From: Mauremys mutica
Lineage: Eukaryota > Chordata > Testudines > Geoemydidae
NCBI RefSeq assembly: GCF_020497125.1
Contig: NC_059075.1
Coordinates: 37,918,003 to 37,982,002 of the forward strand
Length of the DNA stretch: 64,000 nucleotides
Direction of reading: 5' to 3'
Below the pieces are notes generated by a model. It was not told the DNA's origin, searched no databases, and worked only from the letters and a program-made list of their open reading frames with translations. Made by a program: the position numbers and the translations under genes. This document shows positions 21,751 through 32,350 of this stretch, in pieces (the first letter of the stretch is position 1; each line of letters starts with the position of its first letter).

Positions 21751-22860
21751 ACTCACAAGGGAGTACCTCACCCAGCAGGCAGGGCTTGGAGTCCATCTAA
21801 ACAGAGATTGCAGCATCGCCCTTCCCAAGGTTGTATCTGCCCTGGAAGATGCAGTAATGGCATAATGGTTCATAAATGTATGTATGGAAGACCATGTAGC
21901 GACCCTGAAAATGTTCAATACAGAAACGTCACTGAGGAATGCTATTGATGTTGCTTACGCTCTTATTGAATGAGCTTGAACCTGCTGAGGGGGCATAGCC
22001 AAAGCTATTTCATATGCAGTCTTGATACAGAATGGTATCCATCTAAAGATCATCTGTGAAGAAACCGCTTGATCCTTTATATGATCTGCATATGACACAA
22101 ACAGGCGAGGTGAAGCACAAAACAGTTTAGTCCTGTCCAAATAGGCTATACATCATCTGGCATCTAATGTATGGAGATACTATTTCTCCAGAGATTAATA
22201 TGGCTCAGGAAAGAATACAGGTAAGTATATCACCTGGTTCAAATGAAACAGAGAACCCACTGTAGATAAAAATTTTGGATGTGGCCATAAATTCACCTTG
22301 TCTTTGGAGAATTGTGTATAAGGAGGCCCTGCCATCAGAGCCTGCAACTCACACACTCTCCTTGCAGATGTTATCACTATCAGGACCACAGTTTTCTGAC
22401 ACAAGAGTGGAAAGGGGATCAATGATCATAAGGGACAAGATGATAGGGGCTCAAACAGAGGTCCCATCAGTACCACTAGTACCATGTTAAAGTCCCACAG
22501 AGTAACCGGTTCTCAGACCAGAGGGCGAAGAAGTCCTTTTAAGAATCTTGATACCAAAGGACTGGCGAAGACTGCTGTTCTCTGAATAGGGGAATTAAAT
22601 GCCGATATCACTGCCAAATGCATTTTCATGAACTAAATTCAACTCCTGATGACTAAAGGTGCAGCAGGAAGCCAGCATCGGTTGAATTCTGCAGACCAAT
22701 GACCACACAGAAAACCATTTCCCTTTTGCCGAATAGGCCATCCTGGTAGAAGGTTTTCTACTGTTGAGTAGAACCTGCTGAACAGCCACCGAACCCTGCT
22801 CTTCCTCCTCATTCAGCTATGGAAGGTCGAAACCAGGAACTTTCTACATGGGATCCAGCA
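21740..22860 (-). pseudogene. DIRS copy 3 tyrosine recombinase remnant
   Basis: The minus strand encodes a DIRS-type tyrosine recombinase, the enzyme that would integrate a circular intermediate. The N-terminal core-binding part is at about 22790-22600. LIVITSARRVCELQALM (about 22380-22340) holds the putative first catalytic Arg. AHSIRA (about 21975) keeps H and R of the H-x-x-R motif but is followed at once by a TAA stop. SSIHTFMNHYAI (about 21880-21850) keeps the tyrosine. Several frameshifts interrupt the frame. The upstream edge abuts the LINE insertion. Confidence 0.75.
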
Positions 22861-22875
22861 CAAAGTGTTTATATT

Positions 22876-24319
22876 TTAAGTCTTGTTTACCCCAATCTGC
22901 TTTCCAAGCCTCCTTTTGATCACTGCCCGATTGCATGAGGCTAAGCGAATGTTCCCAGAAAGGCTTGCGGGACTTAAGATGTTGGGGTTGATGAGGTCTT
23001 GATGGATAGGAAAATATCTGTTTTCCTGGATTCGCTGAGCTTCATGGAGTATCGCAGAAGTTTGGTGTATTGGCAGGGGAGCAATATTAGACAAACCAGG
23101 TAGCCTTGGTATTGGAGTTGACTAAAGGGTTCCAGTGATGCACCACATCACTGTATTCAGTTGGTTGTCAACAAGTCGCATCTGCTCCATACAAATATAC
23201 AAGTGCCATTGCAGATATTCACAACACTGATGCCGAAGCACCCAGGTTGTACCTGCTAGTTTCTGAATTATGTTGGCTCTCGTTTTTATCTCAAGGTACT
23301 CATGGAAGGTGAGAGTGTGGCAGAGTTTCACTCTGAGGTAAGTTGAGGTGCAATCATGTCGCACATTTTTACCAAAAAAAAGCTACTTTCAGTGTGTTTT
23401 TGGCACTCCCAGTATCAAGATGAAATGCACTTACTATTGTTTTTCTAGGATTTGGTTTGAGCCTTAATTTTCTGGAAATATTGTTCCATAATTTGGAGGT
23501 CCTCGGTTAACTTTCTCAGTGTCATGGAGGTTTGGTGTTTGGATTGTCATGGCAAGATCATCTGCATATCCAAATTTTCATGATTTAGTTGGAGGCATGT
23601 CACTTATATAAATATTAAAAAGGGTTGGCACAAGTACAGAACCTTGTGGTAGCCTATTGTTTATGGTATGGGGTGAGCTGGTCTTACTACCCAGGTACAC
23701 CTGTAGATGTCTGTTACTCAGCATGGTCCACAGCAGGTGAAGTGTTTGGTATCAAGGTATAATTTTTGCAAGTTTCAGCGTCAGACCCTTAATCCATACA
23801 GTGTCATACACAGACAAGAGGTCAACAAACACTGCACCAGTCTTTATTTTTTTCTGGTAGCCAGCCTCAGTGTAAGTTGTGAGTGTCAAAACTTGGTTGC
23901 AACAACTACATTTTTGTCCAGAAGCCTGCCTGTTCAACAGGGATAATTGGCCCAGTAAAAGCATGTATTCTTTTGAGGATGATACTTTCAAGAAGTTTAT
24001 AGGTTGTGCATAATAGAGAAATCGGCCTACAGCTTTCCACTTCATCAGTGGGCTTCCCAGGCCTTGGAATGGCAATTATCATTGCCTCATACCATATTTC
24101 AGGGATCTGTACTGTCCTTAAGGTAGAAGAGTACAGTGTTGTTAGCCATTGGAGTCCTTTGGGACCAAGATGGTGGAGGAATTCTGGCAGAATACCATCA
24201 GGGCTTTCAGACTTCCCTTTTTTCATCATGGCAAGCCCTTCTTTTACTTCCTCAATGCTGACAGTGGCAGGTTCTCCTTGGGGGACTGATGCAAGTGTCC
24301 AGTAGAGTTGTTGAAACAC
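22876..24319 (-). pseudogene. Jockey-like reverse transcriptase remnant
   Basis: Read on the minus strand, 24319-23906 is open for 137 codons: VSIEEVKEGLAMMKKGKSE, SRPISLLC-type motif with Cys for Ser (CRPISLLCTTYKLLES), then PVEQAGF. Frames continue with LTTYTEAGYQKK and GAVFVDLLSVYDTVW (motif A region, 23850-23800). After a badly decayed part come KLRLKPNPRKTIVSAFHLDT near 23440 and KLAGTTWVL near 23250. The catalytic F-A-D-D region is not preserved in one frame. Long, weakly selected decay is evident. Confidence 0.7.
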
Positions 24320-24540
24320 TTCTCTTCACGTGTGTTCACGTGAGTGGTCCTTTTGTGTTCTCCACCAGTTTTGAGGCTATTGAGTTTGGCCAGATTTTTG
24401 GTGGCTGATGCTCTTTGGGATTAGCAGCTCCAAGGCATTGCAGTAGTGTCCAGGCTTGATGGCTTGAATGTGTAAAATCAAGGCATCCCAATCAGCTTTA
24501 GCAAAATTCCATTGTGGTACCTGTTTCAGAAAAAAACACA

Positions 24541-25205
24541 GGCATTTCAATGCCTATGTAGATCATTATGGGCCTGTGTGGGCTGTTTGGAAATGCCGGT
24601 AGTACTTCATGTGATGTGATGAGAGTGTTTCCACTTTTGTCTTTAAACTCGAATTTTGGGTCTTTTTAATACCCACCGTTGCCAGCATCTTGAATGGAAT
24701 CTTGATAGTTATTTAAATTCATAGATTAATTGTAAGTCTTGTGCAGATATCCAGTCCATGAGATTTTTGCCATCAGTTTCATTTGTTTTATAGCCTCACA
24801 TATTGTGGTGACTATTAAAATTGCTTGCATAGATGTATGGAATAGGGGTGCTGGGTAGTGTTGGTTTTGGCCATCTTATGCTAGGGTCTTTAAAGACGTT
24901 GATAACTTGGAGCTCCCTTACTTTGAGAGTTGTGATAAATGTGGTTTCCTCTTCAGTTGGTGGAATAACATTAAAATCTGTGATGGTGTCTTTGATGTAT
25001 ACTGTCAAGCCATATTTTGGATGATAGTGACTAGTCATTAGGTTATATCCATAGATACAGAAGTGCCTACTCTGTTGGTCGTTATTAACATAGGTATCTT
25101 GCAACATGAGGATGTCAATGTTGTAAGTCTTCAGCAGGTTTCCAAGGTACTCACATTTTGCCCATGAGAATTCTTTGGCATTAAGTTGCAGGATTCTTGT
25201 TCCAG
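24541..25205 (-). pseudogene. APE-type endonuclease remnant of the jockey-like LINE
   Basis: Minus-strand frames give RILQLNAKEFSWAKCEYL, then ILMLQDTYVNNDQQ (the L-x-Q-E/D motif of exo/endonuclease/phosphatase enzymes), YGLTVYIKDTI, a decayed G-D-F-N-x-H motif reading ASNFNSHH (Gly-Asp replaced by Ser-Asn), and at the end PHRPIMIYIGIEMP-like sequence. One stop and several frameshifts break it. Confidence 0.65.
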
Positions 25206-25239
25206 GGCCTATCTGGCACGTTGTGTGGCTCTGAGGAAG

Positions 25240-25830
25240 AACTTCAGGAATTGTTGAGTTGCTGCTCTGATGACCGGGAAATCGCTAAGCGATGTTCAGT
25301 AGCCAAGTTGATGTGTCTATGATTCTGAGTGAGTAGGCTGGGATAGAGAGGAAGCAGTATGGGAGGCTGAACTGATAGCTCAAGAAGATTGGAGAACCTG
25401 TACTGCCTCAGCCACATAACAGCAATGAGGATGAGGTTGGCCCGATCTCCCTTCAGCTTGAGGATTACCTGTGGGATGATTGCGATCAGGAGAAAGGCAT
25501 AGAAAAGAGCCACGTGTCAGCTGAGATGGAAGGTGTCAAACAGGGAGCCTGGACTGAGGCCCCTTCAAGAGCAAAACAGGTAGCATTTCCTGTTGTCTTT
25601 TGTGGCAAAGAGGTTGATCGTCGGAACGCCCCAAGTTGCGAAGTTAGTCCAGAGAATACTTGTCTTCAGAGACCACTCATGACTCAGCAAAAAATTCCTG
25701 CTCAGATAGTTCACGAGGTGATTCTGAAATGGGGGCAAGTGGTTGGCTATCAGAGTGATACTCTACTTGATGCAAACCAGCCACAACCCGATTGCCTCTT
25801 GGGAGAGCATCCTGGAGTGTACTTATAGGT
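25240..25830 (-). pseudogene. DIRS copy 3 RNase H C-terminus and linker remnant
   Basis: The minus strand reads as the DIRS segment between RNase H and recombinase: LSHEWSL-like sequence near 25690, then PQVILKLKGDRANLILIAVM and WLRQYRFSNLLELSVQPP (25470-25370), ending LAISRSSEQQ. The same linker motif (LLxLxVxxPxxLPxxPxLLxQ) appears in copy 4 near 29950-29880. Confidence 0.65.
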
Positions 25831-25893
25831 GCCAACTCCATGAGTGCTTCGGGGCTCAAGCACCCACAGGAAAAAAATAGTGAGTGCTCAGCA
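25827..25893 (+). repeat. Fragment of the ATAGGTGCC repeat family
   Basis: TATAGGTGCCAACTCCATGA and AGCACCCACAGG correspond to the first 65 bp of the repeat at 37778-38180. Only the left end is present, inserted at the edge of DIRS RNase H sequence. Confidence 0.6.
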
Positions 25894-26089
25894 CCGAGGA
25901 GCCAGAGCTTGTGTGGGGAACGTGATGAGATCTGTGTTGCTAACAACTTCTGCCCTTGGGACAGGGAGTTTGTTTATAAACAGAGGCAGGGTGATTAAGA
26001 TAACTTGTCATTAAATTAAGAATTATCAGATGATCCTGAAAGCATTGCCAGGCACTCCAGTTAAAAGATAGGAAACAAAGAGTAGGAAT

Positions 26090-26470
26090 AAATGGTCCAT
26101 TTTCATTTTAGTGGTGTCCCCCAGGGGCTTGTACTAGGACCAGTGCTGTTCAACATATTCATAAATGATTTGCAAAAAGGGATAAACAGTGAGGTGGCAA
26201 AGTTTGCAGATGATACAATATTTCTCAAAATAGTTAAATACAAAGCAGATTGCAAAGAGTTACAAAGAGTTACTGGGTGAGACTTGGCAACAAAATGTCA
26301 GATGAAATTCAATGTTAAATGCAAAGTAATGCACATGGCAAAATATAATCCCAATTATCCATACAAAATGATACGGTCTAAATTAGCTGTTACCCATCTA
26401 GAAAGAGATCTTGGAGTCATTTGCAGTACTCCGGAAGCACTATGTTTCCAGAGTACTGCAAATTTATAAG
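26090..26470 (+). mobile_element. CR1 LINE fragment (RT catalytic region)
   Basis: The plus strand encodes [20 protein letters not shown] and [10 protein letters not shown], so both the RT motif B neighbourhood and the F-A-D-D catalytic motif are kept in one open frame (26092-26280). A stop and a shifted frame (NVKCKVMHMAKYNPNY) follow. It is truncated at both ends and sits inside DIRS copy 3 RNase H. It is from a different CR1 lineage than the three copies at 26.7, 54.3 and 59.4 kb. Confidence 0.85.
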
Positions 26471-26700
26471 AATCCTTCCCACTGTACCTATATCATCCTG
26501 AACTCATTCTCCAGCTTCAGAAGACTTAAAACCACTGAGTCCCTGACATGGATCCAAAAGGTATGACATATATTGTAAAGGGCCCCTAGCTCCAACATAT
26601 TGATATGCAGAGAGGATTCCAGCTCTGACCTCAGATTTTGGATTTTCAGCAACCCCAGAGGTGCCCCCCAATCCCATCAGGGAGGTGTCAGTGACAAAAG
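26471..26700 (-). pseudogene. DIRS copy 3 RNase H N-terminal remnant
   Basis: The minus strand reads [17 protein letters not shown] followed by [19 protein letters not shown], the start of the DIRS RNase H domain (usual V-T-D-A-S-x-x-G-W-G-A). It lies between two CR1 insertions and links RT (27650 onward) to the RNase H C-terminus (25830 onward). Confidence 0.6.
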
Positions 26701-27648
26701 TCCTGGTTAGGAGGTTCAACAAGGACAAGTGTAGAGTCCTGCACTTAGGAAGAAAGAATCCCATGCAATGCTACAGTCTGGAGATCGACTGGCTAAGCAG
26801 CAGTTCTGCAGAAAAGGACCTGGGGATTACAGTGGCCGAGAAGCTGGATATGAGTCAGTAGTGTACCCTTGTTGCCAAGAAGGCTAATGGCATATTGGGC
26901 TGTATTAGTAGGAGCATTGCCAGCTGATCAAGGGAAGTGATTATTCCCCTCTATTCAGCATTGGTGAGGCCACTCCGGAGAGGGGCGGCATGTCCAGCTA
27001 TTTGGCGGCAATTCGGCGGAGGGTCCCTCACTCCCGGTCGGAGCGAAGGACCTCCCGCTGAATTGCCGCAGATAGCGATCACAGCTTTTTTTTTTTTTGG
27101 CTGCTTAGGGTGGCAAAACTCCTGGAGCCGGCCCTGAATATTGTGTCCACTTTTGGACCCCCACACTACAGAAGGGATGTGGAAAAATTGGAGAGAATCC
27201 AGGGGAGGGCAATGTAAATGATTAGGGGGTTAGGGCACATGACTTACGAGAAGAGTCTGAAGGAACTGGGCTTATTTAGTCTGCAGAAGAGAAGAGTGAG
27301 GGGGGATTTGATAGCAGTCTTCAACTACCTGAAGGGGGGTTCCAAAGAGGATGGAGCTAGGCTGTTCTCAGTGATGGCAGATGACAGAACAAGAAGCAAT
27401 GGTCTCAAGTTGCAGTGTGGGAGGTCTAGGTTGGATATTAGGAAACACTATTTCACTAGGAGGGTGGTGAAGCACTGGAATGGGTTACTTAGGGAGGTAG
27501 TGGAATCTCCATCCTTAGAGGTTTTTAAGACCGGCTTGACAAAGCCCTGGCTGGGATGATTTAGTTGGTGTTGGTCCTGCTTTGAGCAGGGGATTGGACT
27601 AGATGACCTCCTGAGGTCTCTTCCAACCCTAATATTCTATGATTCTAT
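26701..27648 (+). mobile_element. CR1 LINE 3' part, with GC-rich insertion
   Basis: CR1 ORF2 C-terminal sequence is present: [58 protein letters not shown]. It runs to the 3' end GGACTAGATGACCTCCTGAG and a TTCTATGATTCTATGA tail at 27648. It is 5' truncated and interrupted at 26976-27137. It lies antisense to the DIRS and to TSHR. Confidence 0.9.
26976..27137. mobile_element. GC-rich GCCGGCCCTG-type MITE inserted in CR1
   Basis: CR1 sequence breaks after GTGAGGCCAC and resumes at TTGTGTCCACTTTTGG. Between lie a GGCGGCAATTCGGCGGAGGG stretch, a T-rich run (27087-27098) and the end GGAGCCGGCCCTGAA. About 11 bp of CR1 target is missing. It is a turtle-type short GC-rich element; no clean duplication is visible. 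Confidence 0.65.
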
Positions 27649-27649
27649 G

Positions 27650-28410
27650 AATGCCCTGACAAACATTCTTGAGATGCTTCCACCACTGTAAGAAGTCCAG
27701 GACCAGTGGAGAAAGACAGACCAATACGTCCAAGGAGTGAAGAGTTGGATGGTAAACTGTCCTGAGCCACATTTGGAGGGGGCGAAGACACAGCCTTTTC
27801 AAACTGGATCACCTGCATGCAAGCAGACATGTGGCCCAAGAGCTTCATGGTGATTATAGAAGGCTGAGATTGCAGACTGAGACAGAGGTGGTGAGTTGCT
27901 TGAAAACAGTCAGTTGGCAGAAATGCTCTCAAACTCATAGAATCTATTAGGGACCCAGTGAACTCTATGTTCTGAGTGGGAACCAAAGTTAACTTCCATG
28001 TGTTTAGGATGACACCCAGATAATCGAGCAAGAGCAGTGTGGTGTTGACATGAGAAAGGACTTCATCCCTGGATGTGCCCCGCAGTAACCAGTTATCCAG
28101 ATACGGGAAGATGGGGATCCATTTCTTTCTGAGATATGCCATGATGACAACCATGCATTTGGTAAAAATCCAAGAGGTAGAAGAGAAGCTGAAGGGAAGA
28201 ACCATATACTGGAAATGGAGCTCTGATATGTTGAATCAAAAGAATTTTTAGGGGCTCGGCAAAATTGCTGCATGAAAGTAGGTGTCCTGAATGTCCAAGG
28301 CAGCAAATCAGTCATTTTGAGAAAATGTGGGGAAAATAGTCAACAGAGTGACCATTTGGAACCTCATGTACTTGACATATTTGTTGAGGCTGCAAAGGTT
28401 GAGAAAAAAT
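27650..28410 (-). pseudogene. DIRS copy 3 reverse transcriptase palm remnant
   Basis: The minus strand shows the RT palm in order: LNKYVKYMRFQMVTL, RFAALDIQDTYFH (motif A, usually L-D-x-x-D-A-Y-F-H), YMVLPFSFSSTSWIFTKCM (motif B), IFPYLDNWLLRG (motif C; the second catalytic Asp of Y-L-D-D reads Asn) and LVPTQNIEFTGSLIDS. Frameshifts separate the blocks. The upstream edge coincides with the terminal block of DIRS copy 4. Confidence 0.8.
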
Positions 28411-29965
28411 GGTTGCTAACCTTTCATAACTGTTGTTCTTTGAGATATGTTGCTCATGTCTGTACTATGTTAGGTATGTGCGTGCTGCGTGCACTGTTGC
28501 CGGATTTTTTTACTTTAGTGGTATCCACAGGGCCAGCTCTAGCACCCTCTGGAGTCGTGTGCACATGCACCAGTATAAGGGCAGCTGTCAGCCCTGCACC
28601 CTCTCAGTTCCTTCTAGTCAGTAGCTCCGACAGAGGGGTAGGAGGGTGGGTCATGGAATGGACATGAGCAACACATCTTGAAGAACAACAGTTACAAAAG
28701 ATTAATAACCATTATTTTTTCTTCAAGTGCTTGCTCATGTCCATTCCATGCTAGGTGACCCATAAGCAGTACCCCATGGACAGTTCATGGACGTGCTGAC
28801 TGTAAAACTGCTCTCCCGAAACTGTCATTGTCTTGGGCCTGTTGGGTGATGGCACAGTGGGATGTGATGGTATGAATCAATAACCAGGTTGTGCCTCTGC
28901 AGTTGTCCTGGATTAGTACCTGTGCGAGAAACACTGCTGACAAAGCCTGGGCTCTTGTGGAATGAGCAGTCACAATGGCTGGAGGCAGGACATTCGCCTG
29001 CTCATAGCAAGCCCGAATACAGGTTTTTATCCAGGGTAAGATTCTTTGGGATGACACAGGTACCCTCTCATCCTTTCCACTATTTCTACAAAGAGTTGCA
29101 TGGATTTGTGGAAGGGCTTAGGCCTTTTAATATAACAGGTCAGAGCCCGCTTAATGTCCAACATATGAAGCCGACATCCTCAGCAAACTTGTGAGGTTTT
29201 GGGAAGAAGACAGGTAGAAAAATGACCTGGCTGTTGTGGAATTGTGACACCACCTTTGGTAGAAAGGCTGGATGGGGGCACGATTGAACCCTGTCCTTGA
29301 AGAACTTCATGTAAGGAGGTTCCAACATAAGGGCTTTGCTCTCAGAGACCCATGTGTCTGAGATGATAGCCACCACGAAAGCAACCTTCCAGGAGCGAAG
29401 CAGTAGGGAGCACGATGCTAACGGCTTGAAGGGGGCCCCCATGAGCTTTGACAGGACCAGATTTAAGTCCCATGGGGGTGGGGGAGAGGGTAGCTCGTGA
29501 ACCTGAGGATAATGTCTTTCCAGCCCCTTGAGAAACCAGACCGTCATTTCATGAGAGAATACCAATCTGCCATTCACTGGATGGTGGAAGGCTGAGATGG
29601 ATGCCAAATGAACTTTAATAGAAGAGAAAGCCAGATCTTGCTGCTTTAAGTGGAGGAGGTAGTCCAAGATAGACTACAGAGAAGATTGGAATAGAGAGAG
29701 ATTCCGTTCGGAGGCCCAACAAATGAAATATTTCCCCTTGGCCAAGTAGGTAGTCCTAATGGAGGGCTTTCTACTACTCAGCAAGACCTGTTGAATCTGA
29801 TCCAAGCAGGCCTGTTCCTTGGGGTCCAACCATGCAGCATCCATACAGTCAGGTGCAGGGAGGCAAGGTTTGGGTGAAGTAACAGGCCATGGTCTTGTGA
29901 GATAAAGTCTGGGCAGAGTGGGAGCATGAGTGGCACTGCCACCAAGAGGTCCAGGAAATAGAAAC
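28411..29965 (-). mobile_element. DIRS copy 4, inserted in the RT of copy 3
   Basis: The 3' terminal block (28425-28760) has the arms GTTGTTCTTTGAGATATG and CTTGAAGAACAACAGTTAC, a TATA-like CAGTATAAGGGC near 28571 and CAGTTCCTTCT near 28605. Upstream on the minus strand are the recombinase and then the linker near 29950. The 5' end is truncated at the linker, where copy 3 RT N-terminal sequence begins abruptly. Its terminal-block subfamily differs from copy 3. Confidence 0.75.
28785..29667 (-). pseudogene. DIRS copy 4 tyrosine recombinase remnant
   Basis: Two long minus-strand frames cover the enzyme. 29667-29140 (175 codons) holds FSSIKVHLASISAFH and the core. 29057-28785 (90 codons) holds the C-terminus with TAHSTRAQA (H-S-T-R intact). 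The usual TSARRVSEL reads ISDTWVSES, losing the first Arg, and the tyrosine motif reads TSHCAI, Tyr to Cys. The frames are separated by a shift near 29100. It is the least interrupted recombinase in the window but catalytically dead. Confidence 0.8.
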
Positions 29966-30330
29966 CCTGATGCCGGTGATCTGTCGGAACCACCTCCACT
30001 GCTCTCAATGTAAGCAGAGAGCGAACCTGCTCAAGGAGCAGTATATTGGGAGAGGGGTCCCCAAAGAGGAACTGTGAGGGAGGGTTGGAAGTAGGCATGG
30101 AGAAGAACTGGATGGCATAGCCCGATCTGCCGGTGCTTAGGAAGCAGCTGGTGGTGGTGATCGAGCCCCAAACACCGTGAAAGTGAGCCAGCCTGTCCCC
30201 AAATGGAGGGGCTGGGCGGGGGGAGAGGGGAAGAAGTGATGATTAGAACACTGCTCTGGACCAAGGAGTCAAAATGGGTGCTTGGGGGTTACCGGGGAAG
30301 AGTGCATGGACTGTCCAAACCTTGAACCCA
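29966..30330 (-). pseudogene. DIRS copy 3 RT N-terminal remnant
   Basis: The minus strand gives HFHGVWGSITTSC-like sequence, a GYAIQFFSMP-type stretch, and LLLEQVRSLLTLRAVEVVP, the N-terminal entry of DIRS reverse transcriptase. It ends at HQGFY, where copy 4 begins. About 20 codons before the palm part at 28410 are missing. Confidence 0.6.
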
Positions 30331-30339
30331 ACTACTTCC

Positions 30340-31209
30340 TCCTATGGGATCTATGCCCCTTTCTGGGGTAGTCCTGCTGTCTTGAGGAAAGGAAAGGCTG
30401 CCCAAACATGAGCTGCAGATGATGCTGTGGTGCAAAAGCAGAGGGTGGTGACTGCCACGATGGCAACATTGGTGGTGTCAGCTATGGGGGACACCGAAGA
30501 AGTTCCTGGTGCCAAGGAGGTCCCTTGTTCCAAATCCAGTACCAGCACCATTTCTACTGAGTCTGAAAAGGAAACATTGGGGTGCAGCACTGACAGACCC
30601 ATAGGTTCAGTGGCTCTCCCAGCCAACAGGGCTATAAAAAGACAAAGCCCCGGCAAAGTCCTGGACCAAGGAAGAGGTTGGGATGGAAAGGCAGAGGAGG
30701 TAGCATCGCTATCCTGGACACAATGGATGCCCTTAGGGCTGGAACAGGGGTCAACAGCACAGGATCTCTGACCTCCTTGTGCAGTGCTGGGGAGCATATG
30801 ACAGGACCTGTTCCATCCTGCATACTGGCATTCACCACGGGCTGATGCACTTTCCTTCTGGAGGAGGAAGACAAATCCTCACAGGACCTGAAGTGGCCTT
30901 GGTTGGTCTTATGTGACCTTTTCCTCAGCAAACTCAATGGGGAACAACTCTTTCATCTCTTTAGAAATGCACTAGCTCCAAGATGTGAAGTGGCAGCACT
31001 CTCCGAACCCAAGGGTGACCTCTGATCTGAAGACCTGCCTGAGCAGGCTGCATGGCCTGTTCAAGTAGGTGCTGCTTCAGACAAAGAGCCCTCACCACTT
31101 GAGTCCATTTTGTGAACCAATGAACTATATTCAACTAGAAAAAAGGTAGCTGAATAGAGGATTGTGAGATTGAAAACTACATAGAGCTCCGACTCCAGCC
31201 ATGGGTGGT
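30340..31209 (-). pseudogene. Probable DIRS copy 3 gag region
   Basis: The region lies between the 5' terminal block and the RT N-terminus, where DIRS elements carry gag. I see no zinc-binding CxxC block and only short frames, so the assignment is by position. The plus-strand frame at 30427-30771 is antisense. Confidence 0.4.
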
Positions 31210-31390
31210 AAGAAGGAACTGAGGGGGGATAGGAAGTTGCTGCCTCCTATAGCCAGGGGAGGGGCTACGGCCATGAGGCATGAGCATCACTCCCCAGGGG
31301 TACTGCTAGGCAAATTCTCTGGCTCTGATGGGCTGGATGTGCAGACACCTAAGTAGAATACACAGCTTCAACTACTTGAAGAACACCCTG
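31210..31390 (-). repeat. DIRS copy 3, 5' terminal block
   Basis: Read on the minus strand: CTTCAAGTAGTTGAAGC arm, ATTCTACTTAGGTG, TTGCCTAGCAGTACCCC, GGCTATAGGAGGC, CCCTCAGTTCCTTCTTACC. It matches 21415-21600 in inverse orientation. Confidence 0.75.
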
Positions 31391-31571
31391 TGCTCTTCTC
31401 TGTGGCTCAGACTATGTCTGTACTACAAAAATGAACCATATTTGACACCCAAATATGGCTTGTCCCGGACTCCTGTCCAGGATTCCTATCAACCAGTTTT
31501 CAAACTAATTGTACTCATGGTGCGTGACAGGGACAGTTGAGTTCACCTATGTTGTAGCAAAGTGTACTAGT

Positions 31572-31890
31572 GGGCTACGTCTACACTTGGAGTTAATGAT
31601 GTGATTCCCAGCTCTTGTAGGCATATTTGCATTAGCTCTCATCGAGCTAGCACATTAAAAATAATAGTGTTGCCAGGCTAGCATGGACAGCAGCAAGCAG
31701 TGGATGGGCTAGCCTTGCTGAGTACATACCCAAGGGGTTCAGGCAGGTTTGTACTTGGCATATCTAGCCAGTGCCACTGCTTGCAGCTGCCCTTGCTACC
31801 CTGGCTACACTGTTTTTAGCATGCTAGCTCAATGACAGCTAACGCAAATATGTGGACACTAGCAGGGAATCATACTCCTAGTCTCAAATG
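31572..31890. mobile_element. Palindromic MITE
   Basis: A left arm (31572-31675: GGGCTACGTCTACACTTGG, CATATTTGCATTAGCTCTCA, GAGCTAGCACATTAAAAA) is repeated in inverse at 31800-31890 (TTTTTAGCATGCTAGCTCAA, GCTAACGCAAATATGTGG). The middle also holds smaller inverted pieces around CTAGCC. No coding sequence and no clear target duplication. Confidence 0.7.
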
Positions 31891-32272
31891 TTTCACATAC
31901 CTTGACTGTACCTGTGTTGCAACTTTACAGAAGCAATACTGCAAACCCTTTCCCTCTGTGCTCCTTTCTACAACTCATACATTGCATAACTGCTGTTGCC
32001 CACTATCTGTTTAATCACTTTCTTCTTGTTATTTCTGCTATTAAAATACTTTGACAGGGTCAATTTAAAAAGAAGATAGGCGCACTGATCCAAGTCACTG
32101 CAGCAAAGAAGAAAACTATGTAAATGAGACTATGAATACCATTTGTCTCTGGTGTCTCTCTTTTACAAACCACTATAGATTAGGACTGAATGGTTATTTC
32201 ACAAGTCACAGTGATTTGCTTCCGAGACACAGGGAATATAACAGTCATGTGAGTTAAACTGGTAGGACTTAC

Positions 32273-32350
32273 AGTGTAAGGGATTCGTTACATAGCCCAT
32301 GGAACGCATTTGCAGGCACTGAAGTCACGTAAGGATTATCTGCAATTTCA
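32273..32350 (-). CDS. TSHR: Thyrotropin receptor, exon 6 (LRR ectodomain)
   Basis: This is a 78-nt exon on the minus strand between acceptor CTTTTGCAG and donor GTAAGTCC, the length of human TSHR exon 6. It encodes [18 protein letters not shown] then LCNESLTL, one leucine-rich repeat of the TSH-binding ectodomain. The match to TSHR (which has E-I-T-D-N-P-Y) is closer than to LHCGR or FSHR. The glycosylation sequon N-E-S is kept (N-E-T in human). The first base completes a Leu codon and the last two begin the next Leu, the same phase as all neighbouring exons. Confidence 0.95.

Larger units (their letters stand above)
22865..25230 (-). mobile_element. Jockey-like non-LTR retrotransposon (APE endonuclease and RT)
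   Basis: A LINE clearly distinct from CR1 interrupts DIRS copy 3 between its RNase H and recombinase. On the minus strand an apurinic-like endonuclease (25205-24541) precedes a reverse transcriptase (24319 to about 22880). Protein motifs (GKSESPDG, CRPISLLCTTYKLLE, VEQAGF, GAVFVDL) resemble jockey/I-group elements better known from invertebrates. I cannot place the clade. No intact frame spans the ORF. Confidence 0.75.
21415..31390 (-). mobile_element. DIRS copy 3, outer element of a nested cluster
   Basis: A tyrosine-recombinase retrotransposon on the minus strand. Inverted terminal blocks lie at 31210-31390 (5') and 21415-21750 (3'); both contain GAATTTGCCTAGCAGTACCC in opposite orientation. 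Between them the parts appear in DIRS order for the strand: gag-like (31200-30340), RT N-terminus (30330-29966), RT palm (28410-27650), RNase H (26700-26471 and 25830-25240) and tyrosine recombinase (22860-21740). Four later insertions split it: DIRS copy 4, two CR1 pieces and a jockey-like LINE. All coding parts carry stops or frameshifts. Confidence 0.8.
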
